A stretch of DNA of 64,000 nucleotides from Scleromatobacter sp964418745. GTDB taxonomy: Bacteria > Pseudomonadota > Gammaproteobacteria > Burkholderiales > Burkholderiaceae_C. This document shows positions 16,973-24,306 of this stretch, piece by piece. Position 1 is the first letter of the stretch; the number at the start of each line of letters is the position of its first letter. The stretch is from positions 248,001 through 312,000 of the forward strand of contig CAYQMX010000002.1 of assembly GCA_964418745.1 (NCBI GenBank), given 5' to 3'. A model generated the notes under the pieces. It searched no databases, was not told where the DNA came from, and saw only the letters and a list, made by a program, of their open reading frames with translations. A program made the translations under genes and the position numbers.

Positions 16973-17530
16973 CTACGCGCCGTACTCGTGGCACATGAAC
17001 CAGTATGTGTAGCAGAACGAGAACACCAGCACCGCGTTGCCCTCTCGACAGGCCTTCACGTACGGAGCGAGCCGCGGAAGGATCTTGCTGTCGTAGAGAC
17101 CGAGCGAGGTCTGGTTCGGCACGCCCGTGTTGATCGAACTGGCCACGCCACTCAAGTCGACGTACTTGAAGCTCACACCCTGGAAGGTGATGTCCCGCTT
17201 GTACACGGAGAAGTGCGAGTCGTCGGTCTTTCCAGGGTAGCCCGCCTTGCAGGTGCAAGCCAGGGCTCCGGCCGTTGCCGGCGTGGCCTTGACGGCCGTG
17301 CAGGTTCCATGATGGCCCTTGCCGTGGCATCCGCCCACGATGTAGAGCGACCGCTTGCTCGCGCTCGCGTACTTGAAGATCAGCGGGATGTCGTTCTCGA
17401 ACTCGCTTTTCATCGTCGTCGAGGCGTACGCGAACATCGACCCTTCCTGATTCCAGTCTGCATGCAGCATTCCGGTCCGGTTCTCTCCCTTGACCGAAAG
17501 GAACGAGAAGTTCTTCTGCGGATTCGCCAT
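16973..17530 (-). CDS. Orphan protein, unknown
   Basis: A 185-residue protein with no family I recognise. MANPQKNFSFLSVKGENRTGMLHADW starts after an AGGAG ribosome site about 9 nt upstream. The sequence has no signal peptide. It carries five to seven cysteines (GGCHGKGHHGTC, CTCKAGYPGK, CREGN, SFCYTYWFMCHEYGA) and ends in an aromatic-rich tail. Codon use is less GC-extreme than its right-hand neighbours. A nearly 1000-residue open frame covers this gene, but only this last part follows protein-like composition. Confidence 0.7.
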   Translation of the reverse strand: MANPQKNFSFLSVKGENRTGMLHADWNQEGSMFAYASTTMKSEFENDIPLIFKYASASKRSLYIVGGCHGKGHHGTCTAVKATPATAGALACTCKAGYPGKTDDSHFSVYKRDITFQGVSFKYVDLSGVASSINTGVPNQTSLGLYDSKILPRLAPYVKACREGNAVLVFSFCYTYWFMCHEYGA

Positions 17531-17745
17531 GGAACGGACTCCTCTGTCGAGCGATGGAAAAAGCAAGGACGCTTCGAGCGCGATACGGGTGTGGGCACCG
17601 TAGCGGCAGGCGTCGCGATCGGTCGACCGCGCTGCGCGCTGCCGGCCCACTCGTTCAGGCCGGCCAAATTCTTGCTCTTGCCAACGGTTCGCGCAAGGGG
17701 CGCGCCGGGCGGCTGCTGGCCGAACGGCGTCTCCAGGGCTGGCGA

Positions 17746-20127
17746 CTAGGACGCCCTCTTCGCGAAGCGCAGGGTACCGTCGGCGATGCGCGACCAGCGC
17801 AGGGTGACCAGGTCCAGCAGGTAGTTCTGGTACAGCCGCCACGGTGCCTTCGCCCCCTGTTTCGGCATGAAGCCCGTGGCGCGCTGCACGTAGCCCGAGG
17901 TGAAGTCGAGGAAAGGCCGGGTCTCGAGGCCGGCGCCGGCCTGCGGCGTCGCGCTGGCCAGCCCGTGCCTGTCCATGTAGTGGAACAGGCGCGAGGCGTA
18001 GTTGGCGGTGAGGTCGGCCTTCAGTGTCCACGAGGCGTTGGTGTAGCCGAAGGTGTAGATCAGGTTGGGCACGCCGCTGAACATCATGCCCTTGTAGCCC
18101 ACGCTCCGCGTGAAATCCACCGGCACGCCGTCGAGCGCGAAGGCGACGTCGCCGAGCAGGCTCATCTCCAGGCCGGTGGCCGAGACGACGATGTCGGCCG
18201 GCAGCTCGCGCCCCGAGGCCAGGCGGATGCCGGCGGGGGTGAGGCGGTCGATGCGGTCGGTCACCACCTCGGCGCGGCCGCTCCTGATTGCCTCGAACAG
18301 GTCGCCGTCGGGCACGAAGCACACGCGCTGGTCCCAGGGGTCGTAGCGCGGCGTGAAGTGGGTGTCGACGTCGTAGCCCGGGCCGAGCGCCTGGCGCACC
18401 ATGCCGACCAGGTTGGCCTTGACCTTGGCGGGCCAGCGCCGCGCGAGCTTGAAGAACAGCATCGCCACGCCGATGTTCTTGGTGCGCGTCAGGCGGTAGG
18501 CCAGCATGCGCGGCAGCCGGCGCCGCAACGCGTCGGCTACCGGGTCGCGCGCGGGCAGCGACAGCACGTAGGTGGGCGAGCGCTGCAGCATCGTCACGTG
18601 GGCCGCCGTCTTCGCCATCTCGGGCACCAGCGTGACGGCGGTCGCGCCGCTGCCGATGACGACGACGCGGCGGCCGGCGTGGTCGAGGTCGGCCGGCCAG
18701 AACTGCGGATGCACCAGCCGCCCGGCGAAGTCGGCCGCGCCGGGGAATTCGGGCGCGTGGCCCTGCGCGTAGCGGTAGTAGCCGCTGCACGCGAGGAGGA
18801 AGTTGCAGCTGATGCGCGAGCGGCGCACGGTGCCGGCGGCGTCGGGCGCGTGCTCGATCTCCAGCGTCCAGCGCGCATCGGCCGACGACCAGTCGGCACG
18901 CACCACCTTGTGGCCGAAGCGGATCTGGCGGTCCAGCCCGTGCTCCACGGCGGTCTCGACGATGTAGTCGCGGATCGCCGGTCCGTCGGCCAGCGACTTC
19001 GCCTGCGTCCACGGCTTGAACGCGTAGCCGAGGGTGAACATGTCGGAGTCGGAGCGCACGCCGGGATAGCGGAACAGGTCCCAGGTGCCGCCGATCGCGC
19101 CGCGGCTCTCCAGGATCGTGAAGCGGCGGCCCGGGAAGTCGTTCTGCAGGTGCACTGCGGCGCCGATGCCCGACAGGCCGGCGCCGACGATGATCGCGTC
19201 CAGGTGCTCGACGGCTGCGGGCGTGGCGGCCTTCAGGAACTCGGCCGCGCGATCGACCGAGCGCCGTGCCTCGGGCACCTGGGCGAGCAACTGCCACGCG
19301 TGCGGCACCACCGGCCACACCGTGGTCTCCACCAGCACGCCGGCGGCGCGCGCGTTCTCGGCGAAGCGCAGGCCGTCGTCGCGCAAGGCCTCCTCGGCGC
19401 TGACGTGGACCAGCAGCGGCGGCAGGCCGCGCGGGTCGCCGTACACCGGCGAGACGAGCGGGTTGGTCGCGTCGCCGGCGGCGCCCAGGTAGGCGTTGCC
19501 CAGGTTGGCCAGCGACGGGCCGTGGAACATTGCGTCGCGCTCGCCGTTGCCCTCGATCGACGGGCTGCCGCCGGCCAGGTCGGTGGCTGGCGAGAACAGC
19601 GCCGCCGCCTCCGGCAGGCGCTCGCCGGCGTCGCGCAGCGACAGCATCAGCGCGAGCGCGAGATTGCCGCCGGCGCTCTCGCCGGCGAGCACCAGGCGCT
19701 GGCCAGGCGAGTCGGCATCGTGCTGCGCGCGCAGCGCTCGCCATGCCGCGACCACGTCCTCCAGCGGCGCCGGGAATGGATGCTCCGGGGCGAGCCGGTA
19801 GTCGGGCGCGAACACGCGGAAGCCGCGCAGCGCGAAGGCCGCGGTGATGGGGCGGTGGGTGCGCGGCGAGCAGCCGACGAAGCCGCCGCCGTGGACGTAC
19901 ATCAGCGTCGGGCGCGGATTCGTCGCGATGTCGGCGGCGTCCTCGCGCTCGACCCATTCGCCGGGCACCCCGCCGAGGGTCGCCGGCGTGTAGCGCGCGC
20001 CCTTGGGCGGCGGCAGCGCCTCGCTCATGACCTTGCGCACGCGCATCAGGTCGCTCATGTCGCCGAGCGCCGGGCGCACGCGCTTGCGGACGATGAATCG
20101 GGCCACGCGGGCCTGCCAGCTTGCCAT
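17746..20127 (-). CDS. Fusion of HSL-type esterase and Baeyer-Villiger monooxygenase
   Basis: A 793-residue two-enzyme protein. Residues 1-300 are an alpha/beta hydrolase of the hormone-sensitive lipase family, with oxyanion HGGG at 79-82, nucleophile Ser151 in GESAGG, Asp near 250 (SAEEALRDD) and His276 (PHAW). Residues 308-793 are a class B flavoprotein monooxygenase, with an FAD site GAGLSG at 315-320, the Baeyer-Villiger fingerprint FAGRLVHPQFWP at 467-478 and an NADPH site GSGATA at 492-497. One half would turn a ketone into an ester or lactone and the other would hydrolyse it. The SDR gene lies 8 nt upstream in the same operon. Confidence 0.93.
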   Translation of the reverse strand: MASWQARVARFIVRKRVRPALGDMSDLMRVRKVMSEALPPPKGARYTPATLGGVPGEWVEREDAADIATNPRPTLMYVHGGGFVGCSPRTHRPITAAFALRGFRVFAPDYRLAPEHPFPAPLEDVVAAWRALRAQHDADSPGQRLVLAGESAGGNLALALMLSLRDAGERLPEAAALFSPATDLAGGSPSIEGNGERDAMFHGPSLANLGNAYLGAAGDATNPLVSPVYGDPRGLPPLLVHVSAEEALRDDGLRFAENARAAGVLVETTVWPVVPHAWQLLAQVPEARRSVDRAAEFLKAATPAAVEHLDAIIVGAGLSGIGAAVHLQNDFPGRRFTILESRGAIGGTWDLFRYPGVRSDSDMFTLGYAFKPWTQAKSLADGPAIRDYIVETAVEHGLDRQIRFGHKVVRADWSSADARWTLEIEHAPDAAGTVRRSRISCNFLLACSGYYRYAQGHAPEFPGAADFAGRLVHPQFWPADLDHAGRRVVVIGSGATAVTLVPEMAKTAAHVTMLQRSPTYVLSLPARDPVADALRRRLPRMLAYRLTRTKNIGVAMLFFKLARRWPAKVKANLVGMVRQALGPGYDVDTHFTPRYDPWDQRVCFVPDGDLFEAIRSGRAEVVTDRIDRLTPAGIRLASGRELPADIVVSATGLEMSLLGDVAFALDGVPVDFTRSVGYKGMMFSGVPNLIYTFGYTNASWTLKADLTANYASRLFHYMDRHGLASATPQAGAGLETRPFLDFTSGYVQRATGFMPKQGAKAPWRLYQNYLLDLVTLRWSRIADGTLRFAKRAS

Positions 20128-20135
20128 CGCGCCCC

Positions 20136-20984
20136 CTACTTGCGCTTGACGCGGCGCGCGATGTCGCGCGCGACGTGCTTCCAGTAACCCACCGGGAACA
20201 GCCGCTGGACGATCGCGGCGCCCTTGGCGTCGCTGCCCACCAGCACGCGCGGGGCGCGCGCCTCGATGGCGCGCGCGATCGTCTCCGCCGCGGCGGCCGG
20301 ATCGAGGGCGAGCAGGCGGCGCCAGTTGGCGCGCTCGCGCTCCACCTCGGCGCCGTCCAGGCCCTTGGCCAGGCGCGCGTTCTCGGAGATGGCGGTGCGC
20401 ACGCCGCCCGGGTGGACGAGGGTGAGCCCCACCGGCGAGCCGGCCATCTCGAGCTCGTGGCGCAGGGATTCGGAGAAGCCGCGCACCGCGAACTTCGACG
20501 CCGCGTAGGCCGTCTGCCCGGGCGGCGCGATGATGCCGAAGATGCTGGACACGTTGACCAGTTGCGCCGCGCGCTCGCGCGCGAGCACGGGCAGGAACGC
20601 GCGCGTCAGGCGCACGGTCGCGCCGAAGTTGATGTCCATCAGCCAGTCGAAGTCGTCGGCGTCGACCTGCTCGAACAGGCCGCCGAGCGCCACGCCCGCG
20701 TTGTTGACGAGCACGCTGACGCGGCCGTGCTGCGCCAGGACGGCCGCGGGCAGGGCGGCGACCGCGGCGCGGTCGGCCACGTCCATCGCGTGCGTGCTCA
20801 CCGTGACGCCGGCGGCGCGCGCCTGCGCGGCGGTGGCCTCGAGCCCCGCGGCGTTCAGGTCCACCAGCGCCAGGTGCGCGCCGCGGCGCGCGAGGTTGGC
20901 TGCCAGGGCAGCGCCGATGCCGCTCGCCGCGCCGGTGAGGACGACGACGCCGCCGCGCAGCGTCCAGGGTGTCAGGCCGGCCAT
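20136..20984 (-). CDS. Short-chain dehydrogenase/reductase
   Basis: A 282-residue classical SDR. It has cofactor motif TGAASGIG near residue 16, NNAG (VLVNNAGVALGG), a catalytic Ser in NVSSIFG, and YxxxK as YAASK. The ATG at 20984 has a GGAGA site upstream. A longer frame beginning at 21029 would read through the operator. In the operon with the esterase-monooxygenase it would plausibly oxidise a secondary alcohol to the ketone used by the next enzyme. That order is inferred from gene context. Confidence 0.92.
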   Translation of the reverse strand: MAGLTPWTLRGGVVVLTGAASGIGAALAANLARRGAHLALVDLNAAGLEATAAQARAAGVTVSTHAMDVADRAAVAALPAAVLAQHGRVSVLVNNAGVALGGLFEQVDADDFDWLMDINFGATVRLTRAFLPVLARERAAQLVNVSSIFGIIAPPGQTAYAASKFAVRGFSESLRHELEMAGSPVGLTLVHPGGVRTAISENARLAKGLDGAEVERERANWRRLLALDPAAAAETIARAIEARAPRVLVGSDAKGAAIVQRLFPVGYWKHVARDIARRVKRK

Positions 20985-21020
20985 GCCGTCTCCGTTCGTT
21001 CTTGGGGTGTGTCGAAAAAG

Positions 21021-21038
21021 TGACGACACGTGTCGTCA
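21021..21038. promoter_or_regulatory. 18-bp perfect palindrome, probable TetR operator
   Basis: TGACGACACGTGTCGTCA is a perfect inverted repeat located 37 bp before the SDR start and 50 bp before the TetR start. Position, symmetry and length fit a TetR-family operator controlling both directions. Confidence 0.75.
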
Positions 21039-21087
21039 GATATGCCCGGGATCGTAGGCGGGGCGCCGTTTCGTGTCAAATGGGGGG

Positions 21088-21771
21088 ATGCCCGCTTCGG
21101 TGCCATCGACCCCGGCGCACGCCCGCTCCTACGGCGGCGTGGCGATGGAGGCGCGCGTGGCCGCGCGCCGCGCCCGCTTCGTCGAGGCCGGCATCGAGCT
21201 GTTCGGCACGCAGGGCTTTCGCGGCGCCACCGTGCGCGGCATCTGCGCCGCGGCCGGGCTCACCGACCGCTATTTCTACGAGTCCTTCGCCACGCTGGAG
21301 GACCTGCTGGCCGAGGTCTACCTCTCGCTGACCCACGGGTTCGCCACCCGCCTGACCGAGGAGTCGATCCGCTCGGAGGCGTGGGGCGGCGACGCCGCCG
21401 CCATCGAGCGCCAGGCCACCGTCGCCTACGAACTGTGGTTCGACACCGTGCGCGAGCCGCGCTTCGCGCGCATCGTGCTGGTGGAGGTGCTGGGCGTCAG
21501 CCCGGCCATCGACGCGCTGTACGAGGACTCGGCGCGCGCGATGGCCGAGCTCACCATCGCGCCGCTGGCCGCCACGCAGCCGGCGTTGCGGCTGTCGAAG
21601 GCCCGCCGCGCGCTGCTGGGCCGCGCGCTGGTGGGTGCCGGCCTGCAGGTGGCCAAGATGTGGATGACCGGCGGCTACCGGCTGCCGCGGCGCGAGGTGG
21701 TGCGCACCTGCGTTCTGGTGGCCACCGGCACCCTGGCCGCGCTGCGCGCCGAGGCCGCGGCGGCGCGCTGA
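21088..21771 (+). CDS. TetR-family repressor
   Basis: A 227-residue regulator. The DNA-binding head reads ARRARFVEAGIELFGTQGFRGATVRGICAAAGLTDRYFYESFATLEDLL, a full TetR_N helix-turn-helix. The C-terminal ligand domain is helical and not assignable. It is divergent from the SDR/monooxygenase operon, with the 18-bp palindrome between them, so local repression relieved by a pathway substrate is likely. The start may be ATG 21088 or GTG 21073, and neither has a well-spaced ribosome site. Confidence 0.92.
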   Translation: MPASVPSTPAHARSYGGVAMEARVAARRARFVEAGIELFGTQGFRGATVRGICAAAGLTDRYFYESFATLEDLLAEVYLSLTHGFATRLTEESIRSEAWGGDAAAIERQATVAYELWFDTVREPRFARIVLVEVLGVSPAIDALYEDSARAMAELTIAPLAATQPALRLSKARRALLGRALVGAGLQVAKMWMTGGYRLPRREVVRTCVLVATGTLAALRAEAAAAR

Positions 21772-21803
21772 ACCCGGGCATGTCGAATGCTCGCCGATCG
21801 ACC

Positions 21804-22577
21804 ATGAAGATCGCCACCTACAACGTCAACGGGGTCAACGGCCGCCTGCCGCGCCTGCTCGAATGGCTGGACGAGACGCGGCCCGACGTCGCCTGCCTGC
21901 AGGAACTCAAGACCTCGAACGAGACCTTCCCGCTGCCGGCGATCCGCGACGCCGGGTACGGCGCGGTCTGGAGCGGCCAGAAGTCGTTCAACGGCGTGGC
22001 CATCCTGGCGCGCGACATGACGCCGGTCGAGCGCCGCCGCGCGTTGCCCGGCGGCGAGGACGATACGCACAGCCGCTACATCGAGGCCGAGGTCGACGGC
22101 CTGGTCGTCGCGTCGCTGTACCTGCCCAACGGCAACCCGCAGCCGGGCCCGAAGTTCGACTACAAGCTGGCCTGGTTCGAGCGCCTGAACCAGCACGCGA
22201 AGTACCTGCTCGCGCAGGGCAGCCCCGTGGTGCTGGCCGGCGACTACAACGTGGTGCCGACGGACTTCGACATCTACGACACCCGCTCCTGGCGGGACGA
22301 CGCGCTGCTGCAACCCGGGAGCCGCGCGGCCTATGCGGCCCTGTTGAAGCAGGGCTGGATCGACGCCCTCCGCCAGCGCCACCCGGACGAGCGCCTCTAC
22401 ACGTTCTGGGACTACATGCGCAACCGCTGGCCGCGCGACGCTGGCCTGCGCATCGACCACCTGCTGCTGTCGCCCGACCTGCTGCCGCACCTCGTCGACG
22501 CCGGCGTCGATCGAGCGCAGCGCGGCAAGGACAAGGCCAGCGACCACGCGCCGGCCTGGGTGGTGCTGGGGCGATGA
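21804..22577 (+). CDS. xthA: Exodeoxyribonuclease III
   Basis: A 257-residue Mg-dependent AP endonuclease / 3'-5' exonuclease of the EEP fold. Motifs are MKIATYNVNGVNGR (Asn ligand), LQELKTSNETFP (catalytic Glu), SLYLPNGN (Tyr), VLAGDYNVVP (Asp/Asn), RIDHLLLS (Asp) and KASDHAPAW (Asp-His). It repairs abasic sites and 3'-blocked ends in base excision repair. The stop overlaps the alkB start by four bases (ATGA), so the two repair genes are translationally coupled. Confidence 0.95.
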   Translation: MKIATYNVNGVNGRLPRLLEWLDETRPDVACLQELKTSNETFPLPAIRDAGYGAVWSGQKSFNGVAILARDMTPVERRRALPGGEDDTHSRYIEAEVDGLVVASLYLPNGNPQPGPKFDYKLAWFERLNQHAKYLLAQGSPVVLAGDYNVVPTDFDIYDTRSWRDDALLQPGSRAAYAALLKQGWIDALRQRHPDERLYTFWDYMRNRWPRDAGLRIDHLLLSPDLLPHLVDAGVDRAQRGKDKASDHAPAWVVLGR

Positions 22578-23227
22578 CCCTGGACCTGTTCGCCGCGGAC
22601 GCGCCGGCGCTGGACGACGAGCCGCTGTCGCCCGGCGCCGTGGTGCTGCGCGGCTTCGCGACGGCGCAGGCAGACGCGCTCAAGGCGGCGGTCGACAGTG
22701 TCTCTGCCGCGGCGCCGTTCCGCCACCTGGTCACGCCGGGCGGCCAGCGCATGTCGGTGGCGATGACCAACTGTGGCGAACTGGGCTGGGTGTCGGACCG
22801 TCGCGGCTATCGCTACGACCCGGTCGACCCGGAGTCGGGCGCGCCCTGGCCCGCGCTGCCCGAGCCGTTTCGCGAACTCGCGCACGCCGCCGCTGCACGG
22901 GCCGGTTATCCCGCCTTCGCGCCCGACGCCTGCCTGGTCAACCGCTACGCGCCCGGGGCCCGGCTGTCGCTGCACCAGGATCGCGACGAGCGGGACCTGC
23001 GCGCGCCCATCGTGTCGGTGTCGCTGGGCTTGCCGGCGGTGTTTCTGTGGGGCGGCGATGCGCGCGGGGATCCTGCACGCCGCGTCGCGCTGCACCACGG
23101 CGACGTGGCGGTGTGGGGCGGCCCGTCGCGGCTGCGCTTCCACGGTGTGCTGGCGCTGCGCGACGGCGAGCACCCCTTCGCCGGTGCGCAGCGCATCAAC
23201 ATCACCTTCCGCAAGGTCAGGCCCTGA
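22574..23227 (+). CDS. alkB: AlkB alkylated-DNA dioxygenase
   Basis: A 217-residue Fe(II)/2-oxoglutarate dioxygenase that removes methyl groups from 1-methyladenine and 3-methylcytosine in DNA and RNA. The first iron ligands lie in LSLHQDRDERD (HxD) and the second His in RLRFHGV. The 2-oxoglutarate Arg is in RINITFRKVR at the C-terminus. NRYAPGARL precedes the HxD as in E. coli AlkB. The length is typical. It overlaps xthA by 4 nt and is separated from an ada-type regulator, none of which is in the window. Confidence 0.95.
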   Translation: MTLDLFAADAPALDDEPLSPGAVVLRGFATAQADALKAAVDSVSAAAPFRHLVTPGGQRMSVAMTNCGELGWVSDRRGYRYDPVDPESGAPWPALPEPFRELAHAAAARAGYPAFAPDACLVNRYAPGARLSLHQDRDERDLRAPIVSVSLGLPAVFLWGGDARGDPARRVALHHGDVAVWGGPSRLRFHGVLALRDGEHPFAGAQRINITFRKVRP

Positions 23228-23557
23228 CCGGTCGTCCTGGCTGTAAGCGAATGATTCCGGCGCACGGCTGTCGCGCACAGCGATGGGGCGCCGCGGGCCG
23301 GATGGCCGATTCCGCAGCCCCTGATCATGGCAAATTCATGACAGTGCCCGCTGCGCGGGCAATCCAGGAAAAAGCACGGAAATTGGCGGTCTGTACGCGG
23401 CTCGCACCGCGTTTTCCACAGGCTTGTCCCCAGACGCTGTGGAAAACCTGTGAGGCGACGTTCAAGCGAGGGGTTGACAAGCCAGGCGTCGCGCGCAGCC
23501 GTGCCGCCGCCCCCCGTTTCGGCGGGGTCGCGGAGGCGGTTCGGACGCGCCCGCTGC
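23228..23557. other. Intergenic region between convergent genes
   Basis: 330 bp after alkB. It contains the inverted repeat noted separately, is less GC-rich in its centre, and holds no supported gene. Confidence 0.5.
23411..23447. repeat. 11-bp inverted repeat with DnaA-box-like arms
   Basis: GTTTTCCACAG and CTGTGGAAAAC are perfect complements separated by 15 nt. Each arm contains TTTTCCACA, one mismatch from the DnaA box TTATCCACA. It lies between convergent genes, so it may be a transcription-stop hairpin instead. There is no T-tract. Confidence 0.55.
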
Positions 23558-24298
23558 TCAGCCGCGGCGGCGACGGCGCTGCAGCGCCAACAGGCCCAGG
23601 CCCGCGGCCATCAGTGCCAGCGGCGCCGTCTCCGGCACGGCGCTCACGGTGACGGCGGCCACGGCCAGCGCCGACGTGTCGTTGAAGTCGCCCACGTCGA
23701 CGACGCCGAAGGCGACCGTGTGGGTGCCGCCGTTGGCGAACGTCGCGGTGTAGTCCGTCCAGCCGGTGTGCGCGGCGTAGTCGCCGCCGGCGATCGGGGT
23801 GGTGGCGGCGAAGGCGTCGGCGAGCCGGCTCGCCTGGCCGTCGATGACGATGAACGCGTAGTCGGCCTGCGCCGGGTCGCGCTGGTCCAGGGTGCTCAGG
23901 TCCCACCTGAACGACAGCTGGCTGCCGGCGGCGGCCGTGAACGTCTGCGAGGCGGCCGAGCCTTCGTAGGCGTAGGCGCCCGTGGCCGGCACGTCGAACG
24001 CGCCCGGCGGCACGCCGGCGAAGGCCTCGAGGCTGCCCGCGCCGCTGGCCACCGGCAGCGGCTCGTTGCCCGAGACGTTGCGCGCGCCGGCGGCCAGGCC
24101 GGCGTCGAAGTCGTCCTGCCAGGTCGCCGACGCCGTGGTCAGCACCAGCTGGTTGCCGGCGGCGGCGGCGTCGCCGCCCGTCGTCCAGCCGGCGAGGCCG
24201 TCGAACGTGCCGTTGACGACCTGCGCCCCGGCGGGCCCGGCGGCGAACGCCAGGACGAGGGCCGACAGTGCGGCGTAAGCGGTGGAGCGTGTGTTCAT
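23558..24298 (-). CDS. PEP-CTERM-sorted exported protein
   Basis: A 246-residue protein. A signal peptide (MNTRSTAYAALSALVLAFAAGPAGAQ) leads to VVNGTFDGLAGWTT, a jelly-roll-like carbohydrate-binding style start common in this class. The C-terminus is a sorting signal: VPE (in place of PEP) followed by a transmembrane helix (TAPLALMAAGLGLLAL) and an Arg cluster. Such tails are cut by exosortase, linking the protein to exopolysaccharide or the outer envelope. It starts 8 nt after the ExeM-type nuclease ends, so the two are probably one transcript. No exosortase gene is in view. Confidence 0.88.
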   Translation of the reverse strand: MNTRSTAYAALSALVLAFAAGPAGAQVVNGTFDGLAGWTTGGDAAAAGNQLVLTTASATWQDDFDAGLAAGARNVSGNEPLPVASGAGSLEAFAGVPPGAFDVPATGAYAYEGSAASQTFTAAAGSQLSFRWDLSTLDQRDPAQADYAFIVIDGQASRLADAFAATTPIAGGDYAAHTGWTDYTATFANGGTHTVAFGVVDVGDFNDTSALAVAAVTVSAVPETAPLALMAAGLGLLALQRRRRRG

Positions 24299-24306
24299 GG
24301 CGGTTC

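Noticed and set aside
16973..19957. 994-residue minus-strand frame covering the orphan and much of the monooxygenase
   Set aside because: Only its last 185 residues have protein-like composition with a ribosome site. The rest is an Arg/Ala-rich shadow in another frame of the esterase-monooxygenase gene.
17554..20187. 877-residue plus-strand frame
   Set aside because: Antisense shadow of the esterase-monooxygenase fusion, with biased composition and no domain.
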